Part shown: one piece after another, positions 1 through 9,900 of the stretch
Numbering within the stretch: position 1 is the stretch's first letter
Layout of the letters: every line of letters begins with the position of its first letter
NCBI GenBank assembly: GCA_024760905.1
Contig: CM045731.1
Coordinates: 50,080,501 to 50,144,500 of the forward strand
Direction: 5' to 3'
Source of the DNA: Plotosus lineatus
Taxonomy: Eukaryota; Chordata; Actinopteri; Siluriformes; Plotosidae
Length of the DNA: 64,000 nucleotides
Program-made: the position numbers and the translations under genes
The notes under the pieces: model-generated
What the model was told of the DNA's origin: nothing
What the model saw: the letters and a program-made list of their open reading frames with translations, nothing else
Databases searched by the model: none

Positions 1-463
1 CCACCAGTTGATAGGTGCAGCGCACGCGATGCTCTCAGTGGATGTGAGACTTTAAGTGTGTGAAAGTTTGAATGAGAATGGTACTTGCACACAGTTTAAC
101 TTTGTAAAAGTTTATTAAATGTTTCTACATTTACTCTTAAACAATGTAGTGATGCCAAGTGCTAAAATGGCCTGGTTTGATAAATTTTCAAGTTGTTTGA
201 GAGTCATTTGATTCACGTAATCATCGTGTACTGGGTGTGAGCGTCAGGAGTTAGCATCATTGCTATCGCCACAGAAGTGCGAGTGCATGTGTCTCATGCC
301 TTTTCTGAATGAGTGACAGAGTTCATGTTCTAAATGTGCATGTTCCTCGAACAGAAATTGAAAGAGATTAATATTTCCTTTTTCTTTCTGAACACTGTTT
401 TGTGAATCATTTGTATTCTATTTAGTGTTTAAATCTGTACTTTGTAATGAGTTTGGTTTGCAG
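1..463. other. Unit-boundary spacer upstream of the plus-strand last-exon copy
   Basis: This stretch has no gene I can support. It recurs, with small changes, before each plus-strand last-exon copy: near 16431-16887, 41564-41773 (shortened by a deletion) and 51870-52337. It therefore belongs to the tandem unit. The last bases, TTTGGTTTGCAG at 452-463, look like a splice acceptor. No transposon end or RNA gene is visible. Confidence 0.5.
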
Positions 464-601
464 AACTTGCACTCTAACCTGAGGGAAGAATTGGAGACTT
501 TGGCATCATGGAAAATAAAACTCAGACAGCCCGTTCTCCAGCAGAACAAACAGACAATAAAAGTATTAAACTGTACTGAATTTCTGTATGAATTAGACTG
601 A
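464..601 (+). pseudogene. Diverged ICE1 last-exon copy, plus strand
   Basis: A polypyrimidine-AG acceptor is followed by 46 open codons ending in TGA. The peptide contains LETLASWKIKLRQPV, which parallels LEALASWQTILRQPV in the minus-strand ICE1 last exon of copy A. The bases also match well around the shared ASW and RQPV codons, so homology is clear. The exon is shorter at its start, and its tail (NCTEFLYELD) differs from that of copy A. No matching upstream exons are visible on this strand, so I treat it as an isolated, inverted duplicate. Alternatively it is the end of a paralogous gene whose other exons have diverged beyond recognition. Confidence 0.55.
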
Positions 602-636
602 TGTGTCTGTTGTAGTATTTGTTGTTGCCTCGAGTG

Positions 637-1060
637 CAGTGCTTCTCAATTATTTTGTGTCTCCCCCCAGGAAGAGGGAACCCCCACATATAAAGTGTTG
701 TGTTGTCTAAAATCGTTTTAAGAAATCCTCTGCATAACACTGTATCTTTATTAACATAATAAATCCTTTTTATCATTATGGAATACAAAAAAAATGAAGA
801 AACAGAGATCAACTTCCAACAAAGAATAACTTTATTCACAATTTTTTTTAGTTTTGAAACAAAAAGATTTAAAGTGCATCAATTTGCCTGAAATAAAAAA
901 AGTATCTTTATTTAAACTGGAAACATTTTTGACCTAACAATTTGAACCATTTTATAATGAAAAATGAAAATGAATAAAATCAACAAATAATAATAAATTC
1001 GAATCGATCAGCAATATTAACTCAGGAGCATAATATCTAAAACACTTTAACCTGCAAAAC
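637..1060. mobile_element. hAT-like non-autonomous element, partial
   Basis: It starts with CAGTGCTTCTCAATTATTTT, a terminus of the hAT Charlie/ZBED type (CAGTGNTTCTCAA). It continues into AT-rich sequence without an open frame. The same segment occurs at 30988-31410 and 52511-52930, and inverted at 55126-55535. A related terminus lies at 53640. I do not see a clean opposite end or an 8-bp target duplication, so the right limit is approximate. Confidence 0.45.
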
Positions 1061-1344
1061 AAAAATTAATCAAACAATTTGTATTATTTTTATGATTATT
1101 ATTGTCAAAATGATTAAGTCTAAATGAATGGCGATAATGAGCCCATTTCGCAAGTGCACAGCTTTTCGAAGCAGAGTTTAAAGCATGATCCTGAACTCTG
1201 AGCTCCTGCTCAGTGCTGAACTGGAACCTGGACTTATTTTCACAGCACTGACATCATCCAGCAATGACAGAGACTGTGTCTGCTGCAGGTCGGATCAGTT
1301 CCTCTGCTCTGCTGCGCGGAGTTTCTGCACTGAGCAGTTTGGTT

Positions 1345-1462
1345 CTCCGCCTACTTTTAATACTTTTATTGTCTGTTTGTTCTGCTGGAGAACGGGCTGT
1401 CCGAGTTTTATTTTCCATGATGCCAAAGTCTCCAATTCTTCCCTCAGGTTAGGGTGCAAGTT
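1345..1462 (-). pseudogene. Inverted partner of the ICE1 last-exon copy, truncated
   Basis: This is the reverse complement of the last-exon copy at 464-601. It keeps the acceptor (CTGCAAACCAAA read on the plus strand after 1462) and the codons for LETLASWKIKLGQPV. It breaks off at about 1345, where the sequence switches to an unrelated stretch with stop codons. The inverted homology extends outside the exon, roughly 360-460 against 1463-1565. The two copies therefore form the arms of a large imperfect palindrome around the hAT-like segment. Confidence 0.5.
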
Positions 1463-1562
1463 CTGCAAACCAAACTCATTACAAAGTACAGATTTAAACA
1501 CTAAATAGAATACAAATGATTCACAAAACAAAGTGTTCAGTAGGAAAAGGAAATATTAATCT

Positions 1563-2855
1563 CTTTGAAAATACTGTGTATCCATTACATGTGCTAAAAT
1601 ATGCTTCTGAAACACATTCTGTAGACAGTCTTACTCATTAATACAGTATTAATGTAGCAAAATGTAGTAATGATGAAGAAAAACTTTTCAATTTTTACTG
1701 TTATATTTATTGATGATAAAATATCAACATTATGCAGCATATACTGTCATAAAGCACTACTATTAAAGTCTTTTTCAATTATTTTTCCAGTACAGTACCG
1801 AAATTAATTCTTAGAATATTTGTTTGTGAGATTTATGTTCTGTAGCATGTTTAACAAACGATACAAAAAGGATGAACTTTATTATGCTTCATCTCCTTTT
1901 ACATTGAAGTTGGAGTGACCTCTTCAAGATGGCGCTGCTGAGAGGGCGACATGGCGGAGTTCTCAGAGTCAAATTGTTTCTTTGTTCGTTTTAATTTGTT
2001 TTATTTGTTGTTTTGTTTGTTCATGTTTTGCACTATGCTCGTCTATGACCGGCCGACCCTATTCCAGCTATGAGATCGGAGTCTTGGGGCAACTAAGCAC
2101 AAGCAAGCATGCTATCCTGAGCTAATATGATATGGTAGTTCAATGTCAGTCGCAGCCCGGCTAACAATAAGCCCTGATGGAGTTCTCAGAGTCATGTTGT
2201 TTCTTTTGATTTGTTTTGTTTGTTCATGTTTTGCACTATGCTCGTCAATGATTGGTCGGCTCTACTACAGCTATGAGCCGCACCTCAGCTAACAATAAGC
2301 CCAGGCAGGAAGGGGCCAAACGAAGACTCCGGTGATTGGGATCGCAGGGGATGAAATCCGTGTAGCCGGCTGGTGCAATCGCCTCGTCCAGTGAACAAAA
2401 CACGATGTACAAAACATGCACAAAACATGAACAAACAAGACAACAAATAAAACAAATTAAAAAGAACAAAAAAAAAAAACAATTCGAGAACTCCGCGACT
2501 TCGCGCTCTGGGCAGCGCCATCTTGGAGACGTCACTCTAACTTCAATGTAAAAGGACATGAAGCGTAATAAAGTTTATGCTCTTGGTAACTTTTGTTTTC
2601 TATCGCTCAGCCAGAGAAGACGCACAGTGTTTGAGTGGTATCACAGAGCTTAACTGGTAATTAAAACACACAAAAAAAGAGGCTCATTGACAACTTGTGC
2701 GTGAATGAGGAAAAAGGGGCGTTACATCATCTCAACCAATCAGCAGGAAGGGGGGCAGCCATTGGCTGAATTTGAGTGACGTGTCAGTTGCCTGGCAGTC
2801 CGTGAATACTCAAGCCGTGAGTGCAAAACCGTGAATAGTCAAGGGCCGACTGTCG
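1563..2855. mobile_element. Fold-back Tigger/pogo-like element, left end missing
   Basis: Its sequence is homologous to the complete element at 9662-11294: the CAAGATGGCGCTGC block, the TTCATGTTTTGCACTATG block and their inverted partners near 2400-2530. The right end is AGTCAAGGGCC(G/T)ACTG, matching the complete copy. The left terminal repeat is absent and abuts the inverted last-exon copy. Copies of the same insertion are at about 31910-33200 and 55803-57096. There is no transposase frame, so it is non-autonomous. Confidence 0.5.
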
Positions 2856-3065
2856 ATCGTTACTTCTCGTACTCAAAATTTGACATGATAACATATGCAC
2901 GAAGGAGCAAAAAAGAAGTGTACACATCATCTGCAACCAATCAGCAGGAGTGAGAAACATGAGCTCTCAGCCATTGGATAAATTTGAATCAAGTGCCAGT
3001 AATGTCATGATGATGTATATGTATACATGATGTATATGTATAATTTTTCAGGGCTGCCAATAATT

Positions 3066-3110
3066 CAGTGCTTCTCAAATAGTGGGGTGTGATTAAATGA
3101 CTATAATGAT
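3066..3110. mobile_element. hAT-type terminus fragment
   Basis: CAGTGCTTCTCAAATAGTGG is a typical hAT terminal sequence. Only the terminal part is recognisable; the following AT-rich DNA carries no frame. The same fragment is found in the other units near 33405 and 57310. Confidence 0.3.
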
Positions 3111-3256
3111 GTAAACTTTATTTCTTTTTCCATATATTTTTTGAAAACCAACGTATAATTGAAAACGATTTAACTCAAAACAACTTAAGTCGAGGTATAC
3201 CTGTACTTGTAAATGAGTCACTTTCTTGTGTGACCTTCTTGCAACCTCTGCGTGAT

Positions 3257-5507
3257 CTTCTTCTTCTTGTCCTTTCGGCTTTTCCCTTCAGGGGTCGCCA
3301 CAGCGAATCATCTGCCTCCATCTCACCCTATCCTCTGCATCTTTTTCTCTTACACCAACTGCCTTCATGTCCTCCTTCACCACATCCATGAATCGTCTCT
3401 TTGGTCTTCCTCTAGGCCTTCTGCCTGGTAGTTCCAACCTCAACATCCTACTACCAATATACTCACTATCCCTCCTCTGTACATGTCCAAACCATCTCAA
3501 TCTAGCATTCTCTGACTTTGTCTCCAAAACGTCTTACATGTGCTGTCCCTATGATGTGCTCATTCCTGATCCTATCCATCCTCGTTACTCCCAAAGAGAA
3601 CCTCAACATTTTCATTTATGCTACCTCCAGCTCTGCCTCCTGTCTTTTCCCCAGGGCCACTGTTTCTAAACCATACAACATCGCTGGCCTCAACACCGTC
3701 TTGTACAATTTTCCTTTCATTTTGGCCGATACCGCCCGATCACACATCACACCGGACACTTTTCTCCAACCATTTCAACCAGCCTGCACACGCTTCTTCA
3801 CCTCTTTTCCACACTCTCCATTGCTCTGGATTGTTGAGCCTAAGTACTTAAACTCCGCCACCTTCCTTATCTCTGCTTCTTGAAACCTCACCGTTCCTAT
3901 TGGGTCCTTGGCATTCATACACCTGTATTCTGTCTTACTGAGGCAAACCTTCATTCCCCTCCTTTCCAGGACATACCTCCATCTCTCAAGGTTTTCCTGC
4001 ACTTGTTCTCTGCTCTCACTGCAGATCAGAATGTCATCTGCAAACATCATAGTCCATGGATATTCTTGCCTAACCTCGTCTGTCAACTCTGCACGTCTCC
4101 CTTGTTCTTAAAAATGGGCACATTCACACTTCTTCTCCATTCCTCTGGCATCCTCTCACTCACACATCAGCTCTTCAAAGTGCTCTTTCCACATTCCCAG
4201 CACACTTCTTTCATCAGTCAATACATTTCCCTCTCTGTCCTTAATCACTCTAACTTGCTGCACATCCTTCCCATCTCTATTTTTCTGCTGTGCCGACCTG
4301 TATAAATCATTTTCTACCTCTTTACTTTCCAACCGAGCATACAAGTCATCATACGCCCTCTGTTTGGCCTTTGACACCGCTACCTTTGCCTTACGCTGTA
4401 GCTCCCTGTACTCCTGTTTACTCTCTTCGGTCCTCTCAATGTCCCACTTCTTTTTAGGTAACCTCTTCCTTTGTACACACTCCTGCACATCCTCATTCCA
4501 CCACCAAGTCTCCTTATCTCCTCTCCTTCCAGATGACACACCAAGTATTCTCCTACCTGTCTCCCTGATCAAATTAGCTGTAGTTGTCCACTCATCTGGA
4601 CACACTTCCTGACCACCCAAAGCCTGTTTCAACTCTTCCTTGAAGACAACACAACACTCCTCCTTTTTCAGCTTCCATCACTTTGTCTTCTGCTCTGCCT
4701 TTGCCTTCTTCACCTTCCTCACCATCAGCATCATCCTGCACACCACCATCCTATGCTGTTTGGCAACACTCTCACCCGCTACTACTTTGCAGTCACTGAC
4801 TTCCTTCAAATTACATCGCCTACACAAGATGTAGTCTACCTGTGTGCTCCTACCTCCGCTTTTATAAGTCACTCTATGCTCCTCTCTTTTCTGGAAGAAA
4901 GTGTCTACCACAGCCATTTCCATCCTTTTTGCAAAATCTACCAACATCTGTTCTTCTGTGTTCCTGTCCTGGATACCAAACCTGCCCATCACTTCCTCGT
5001 CCCCTCTGTTTCCCGCACCAACATGTCCATTGACATGAAAAAACAGCTTAAACCCTGCTCCTAAGCTTCTAGCCTTGCTACCTTTCTATCTGGTCTCCTG
5101 AACACACAGCATGTCCACCTTCCTCCTCTGCATCATGTCAGCCAGCTCTCTACCTTTTCCTGTCATAGTTCCAACATTCAAAGTCCCGACTTTCAGTCCT
5201 AGACTCCTGCCTTTACTCTTTTCTCTCTGCCAACGGACACGCCTCCCGCCTCTCTTTCTTCGACGTCTTCGACCAACAGTAGTCCAATTTCCACCAGCAC
5301 CCTGTTGGTTAACAGCACTGATGGCGGTTGTTGTTTACCCGGGCCTCGACCGATCCGGTATGAATTTTCTTGATATGACTCGCATGTTTTATTTGGCATT
5401 TGTTTTACGCCGTATGCCCTTCCTGATGCAACCCTCTGCATTTATCCAGGCTTGGGACCGGCGTGAGGGAGAGACACTGGCTTGTGCCCCTCCCTCACAG
5501 CTGCATT
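3257..5507 (-). mobile_element. RTE-type LINE, internally deleted (copy 1)
   Basis: A non-LTR retrotransposon on the minus strand. It is flanked by a 15-bp target-site duplication, CAACCTCTGYGTGAT, at 3242-3256 and 5508-5522. The element's 3' end is a CTTCTTCTTC-type simple tail next to the conserved GGGGTCGCCACAGCGAATCA block. Peptide pieces include the end of the reverse transcriptase and part of the endonuclease (GGRSTQVDYILCRR). Compared with the fuller copy at 17869-21025 it lacks the RT core, including the palm block up to the region before FADD, and a second internal piece. These deletions are shared by the copies at 33597 and 57500. This copy additionally lacks about 260 bp of endonuclease at position 5034. 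It cannot encode a working protein. RTE clade is inferred from peptide similarity. Confidence 0.75.
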
Positions 5508-5522
5508 CAACCTCTGTGTGAT

Positions 5523-5712
5523 ATACAGGTATTAAGCCTAAAAATATTCACTTGCACGTGGAGTCACAAATCATCTTGGTGCAAATTTCAAAATTTGCAA
5601 AAAAAATGTTTTAAATTTCCAAAAAAAAAAAATAGACCCCTGAAAAATGGAAAAAGCCAAAAGGAAAAGAAGTAAGTAATTTATGTAATTTTTTTCCATC
5701 CATGCTTTTACC
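5523..5712. other. AT-rich spacer
   Basis: Short A-rich stretch with runs of A near 5620 and no coding or transposon signature. It is conserved in the units at 36117-36300 and 60018-60205. Confidence 0.4.
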
Positions 5713-5848
5713 TGATTACTCATTCATTAATTTTCTAAACCATTTAATCCTAATTAGGGTTGTCGGAAGGCTGGTGCCTATCTCAGCTGAGTCTGAGCGA
5801 AGGCGAGGTATGCCCTGGACAGCTCATTTGGCCATTACAGGGGCAACA

Positions 5849-5899
<51 letters not shown>

Positions 5900-6065
5900 G
5901 GGTGATTTGGTATGGCCGCATAACCTACTGTGAATGTTTTTGTACTGTTGGAGGAAACCAGAATATCCCAAGGAAACCCATGTAAACACGGAGAGAACAT
6001 GCAAACCCCACACAGAAACACCCAAGCTGGGAATCAAACCCAGGACCTTCTTGCTGCAAGGCGGA
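5713..6065. mobile_element. L2-type tail repeat with embedded (CA)n
   Basis: Blocks typical of fish L2-derived repeats are present: TCATTCATTAATTTTC, CCTAATTAGGGTTGTCGG, GTATGCCCTGGACAGCTC and the distal GGAGGAAACCAGAATATCCC with AATCAAACCCAGGACC. A (CA)n run interrupts it at about 5850-5895. The same repeat, with a different (CA)n length, lies at about 36310-36670 and 60210-60560. No open frame. Confidence 0.5.
5850..5895. repeat. (CA)n microsatellite, unit A
   Basis: About 46 bp of uninterrupted CA. The equivalent tracts are longer in the unit at 36442-36500 and shorter at 60341-60374. Confidence 0.9.
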
Positions 6066-6778
6066 TATGCTAACCAGAAGATCTGAAAAACACTAAAATG
6101 ATCGAAATATTAAACTTTTAGTTTGAGAAATAGCATAACACTGCTTATTTGTTTCATTGCACTCATTATTTTTGTTCCTTTTTAAAACAGAATTCTCTAC
6201 ATATGTTGACTTTTAAGAGTAAGGCAGTCATAAAGTAACCTCTAAAATTCCTGCAGAAATTGTGAATGTTTTCTTGGAGCTCAGCGCTCATCAACAAGAC
6301 ATTCTCATGTCTATGAGGTGGTGCTGCATAGTAGATAATAAATTTTCTGTGTTTTGGACTTTTTTATATGATGTATTTATGCAGTTGCGTGTGAAGGACT
6401 ATCCTTTGTTACTTGGAGTGTAGGGTGATGAACAGATGATGGCACAGAGCAGATTAGGAGTACAGAGTCACAAAGGGGCTGTTTACAGGGTGGGGGCTTT
6501 CTTGGGTGAACGCAGGAAGCTCTGACACCCTCATTTCCATACTGTTTTATGCAGCTTGCTGTTGCACACCTCTTTCAAAATGACCAAAGACATTAATGAT
6601 AGCCTGGGCAGTGGAAATTTTAAAAAATATACTTTTAATTCCATTATTAATCTATTTAAAATTTATAATAATTTACAAGTTATTGAAAGCATCAGTGACT
6701 TGATACACAAAGTTCGTCATAAAAACATCCAACTTCTCTTCCTCCTGATGCAAAAACAAATACTAAACACAAATTAGT
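6066..6778. other. 3' flank of ICE1 copy A
   Basis: No coding gene seen. It lies directly downstream of the ICE1 stop codon on the minus strand and probably holds the 3' untranslated region. On that strand an ATTAAA lies at 6634-6639, about 140 bases past the stop, and could serve as a weak poly(A) signal. The block recurs at 36671-37226 (no stop codon behind it) and at 60560-61400 (with the stop codon). Confidence 0.4.
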
Positions 6779-6993
6779 CTAATGTATATGATCACTGAGT
6801 ACAGGTTGATGGTTTGGCTGGATTTTTTTAGATAGAGTTTTGAGCTGCTGGATACAGTTGGGGACAGCTGGGGGAACCGGCTGTCTGAGTATCGTTTGCC
6901 ACGATGCCAAAGCTTCCAGGGCTTCTTTGGGGTTGTTTGGGGCTAAATCATGAGTGGTGTAGACCACTGAGAGCAGCACCTCCCTGGATATAC
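6779..6993 (-). CDS. ice1: ICE1 copy A exon g (terminal)
   Basis: Acceptor TTCTGTGTGCAG precedes a 215-bp coding stretch ending in TAG. It completes the codon split with exon f and encodes REVLLSVVYTTHDLAPNNP and EALASWQTILRQPV, then a variable tail. It matches the helical end of vertebrate ICE1 (AVYALCDL...NPAE...LEAW pattern, from memory). The only other intact copy is 61401-61615. Confidence 0.75.
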
Positions 6994-9900
6994 CTGCACA
7001 CAGAATACACCATAAATCATGAGTGACCAAAACACTTTCCTGATGATGGAGGAATACAAATCAGAGAACAGTACATAAACACAAAGAGTAAGCTTATGAA
7101 GAGCAAAACTATTTGATGATTATGTAAATACCTTTTGATAGTTCTTTTCCAAACTGGATTATTCTTTTGGCAACAAATTCGGTAGATTGGTTTACATTCT
7201 GCTTAAAGCCCAGTTGGCCAAGTCGTCCTGATTGAGAAGGAAAAAAAAATCAAGACTGAAAAACAAGAATCCAGACGTAATGTGAGATGTTGCATTAAAA
7301 CATGATTTTCTATAAACTTACCAATTAGCCTCAGGACCACCGCAATGCACATATCTCGGGATGGCACTTGTCCTGATCTCAGCTTTATCATCCAAGTGTC
7401 CAGGATCCCGAGAAGCCGGTGTCTGGTAAATAAAAAGGAGTTAAAAAATGTCAGTATGACTGTTATTGTTCTGGGAGAACATCAGTTGGGGCAGTGGTGG
7501 CTTGGTGGTACAGTTGCTGGCTCACTCATCCCAAGTTTAGGGGTTCAAGGAACACTATCATCAGGTTGTCACTGTGTCCCAATACAGCTAACTGGGTTAT
7601 CCTATCTAGAGTGAGAGGTTCATGTAATAGAACCATTGCTGACGTTCACAAAAAGTAGCTGCATAGCTGTATGCATGTTTCTGTCTCGCAATGGCCTGTT
7701 GAGCCATTTTATTACGCCTTGGCTGTATGAACCCTGTGGCGCCCATCTCAGCCTACTCTGAGCGTGGGAAGACTGATGAGCGCCACAGGGTTCATACAGC
7801 CAAGGCGTAATACATTTCAAGCCCTATTCAAGGACTTTTCAATGACAAATATTGCATTTTCAAGGATCACTTTCACCAACCTGTATGGTAGCACCAAACT
7901 GGCAGAGATGGCATTTTAAGATACCCCTATTTTCAAAAATGCCTCAAACTACAATTTACGCCACAGAAAAAAAAATGACCAAAAATTACCAAAATGGCCA
8001 AATTTTGAACATTCATTGAAAATTAACCAACTACGTTAATATATTGATGCTTTTGTTTGCAAATGAAAAGTACCTGCTTAATTCATTTGAACCATCAGTT
8101 TTGGGCTATCTACCATGGTTTTGGGTTTAAAGAGGATTAGACAAAAGAAATTTGGCATAAAATGCTGAAAATAGTCAAATTTGGAAAATCCATTGAACTT
8201 CAACCAACCAAGCCAATAGCCTGAAACTCTTGTTTGCGAGTGTAGAGTACACCCTGGACAGCTCGCCAGGCCATCGCAGGGCGGAAACACGCTGACGGCT
8301 TTGCAGCCTACTCTTGTCGAAAGTCAGCAATGGTTCTTTTACATGCTTCACACCATAAACAGTGAGAGACATGGTTGGCACTTTGATAACCCAGTTGGAA
8401 TCTATTCAACGATTGGAAATCTGCAGTACTTCAAACAGTCACCAGAGGGGTGTCCCTGATTGTTCATTCATTCATTTTCTGTAACTGCTTAACCCTAATT
8501 AGGGTCGCAGGGAGGCTGGAGCCCATCCCAGCCGACTCCAGGCAAGGGCAGAGTACACCCTGGACAGCTCAGCAGGCCATTACAGGACGGAAACACACTG
8601 ATGGCTATGTAGCCTACTCTTGTCGAAGGTCAGCAATGGTTCTTTTACATGCCTCACACCATAAACAGTGAGAGACATGGCCAACCTTTGATAACCCAGT
8701 TAGCTGCACTGGGGGGGACAGTGACAACCTGTTGAAAGTGAGACTTAAACCCCCAACCTTAGGATCAGTGCTCCAACACCTTTTACCACCAGGCCACCAC
8801 TGCCTGCCTCTGACTGTAAGAAGTTCAATGAGCACATTAAAGTGGCCCATTTCCTTCCCAGGGAAAATAAACATGAAATAGTTTTATCTCTTGGAAAAAA
8901 TAGATTCTGCCATGATTGTGTCTTTCTGAATCTATTTGCTTGCTCCTGAGAGTGAGTCCCAATGACCCTGCACTGAGCCTGATATTAGTAGACGTTGTCC
9001 TCTTGGGAAAGTCAGAGTGCAGAACGTAAGATTTCAGACTATTTCATTTTTGTGAATGGGCACCTTTAAAATAAATAGTATTACCTGCAGTACTCTCAGA
9101 GCTGCTGAGAGTAAAATAAATGTTCAGAGGAAACAGAATCATGTAGGGTACAATTCAGTAAATATTTTCCTACAGTACCGTATAAAATTTATGAAGGTCC
9201 ATGACCAGCCCTTTTGCATGCAGAGAAGATCCATGCTAAAGACATACTCCCAACTAACAGGGCAGAGGTCATCCCCATACCACTCGCTCTTTCTGAACAT
9301 CAGCTGCTGGTCTGTGAGTAAAGCCCTCAATATTCTGGGGATCGTTGTTTCAATGGTAGGTGGAGGACACTGACAGAACACCACGTTTTCTTTAAAACTC
9401 AGTTCAAGAAAATTTTGTTCTATCAGCTGGTCGGAAATAAACAGAAAAATAACAAGACACGTATCCACCTTATCCCAGTGCAGGGTCTTCTGAAGGCATT
9501 CAAATACCTCGCCTTTTGCTCTGAGATAACTGACGATGTTTATGGCTTGGCTCAGAGGGCTGTGGAGGGTTAAAAGACTTGGCCATGTTGTCAGTGAGAA
9601 CAGAATCAGTTTCGGGGCTTCAGGAAAATCTGTAAAATAAAAAAACACACCACATTAATATAGTCGGCCCTCGACATTCGCGGGGGTTCGGTTCCAAGCC
9701 CTCCTGCGAATCGAGATAATCCGTGAGTTCTGTACCCGGAAGTAAAACCCCATGTGTTGCGTCACATGCGCGAATGAGCAGCCGGAAGTAAAATATTATG
9801 TATCTATTACATGCGTTAAAATATGCTTCTTATACACATTCTATAGACAGTCTTACTCATTAATACAGTATTCATGTCGTAAAATATAGTAATAATTAAG

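Noticed and set aside
1185..1508. Plus-strand 107-residue frame repeated in unit C
   Set aside because: It overlaps the inverted last-exon copy and spacer, has no recognisable domain and no conserved codon pattern.
3367..5064. Long plus-strand frames rich in Ser, Leu, Phe and His over the LINEs
   Set aside because: They are antisense shadows of the minus-strand LINE coding region.
5783..6037. Thr-His and Cys-Val repeat proteins over (CA)n tracts
   Set aside because: Translation of a dinucleotide run inside a dead repeat; not a gene.
9370..9468. One long exon covering ICE1 exons c and d
   Set aside because: Open only in unit A by chance; units B and D have a stop. GTGGAT and TTCTGTCAG borders and matching phases support an intron.
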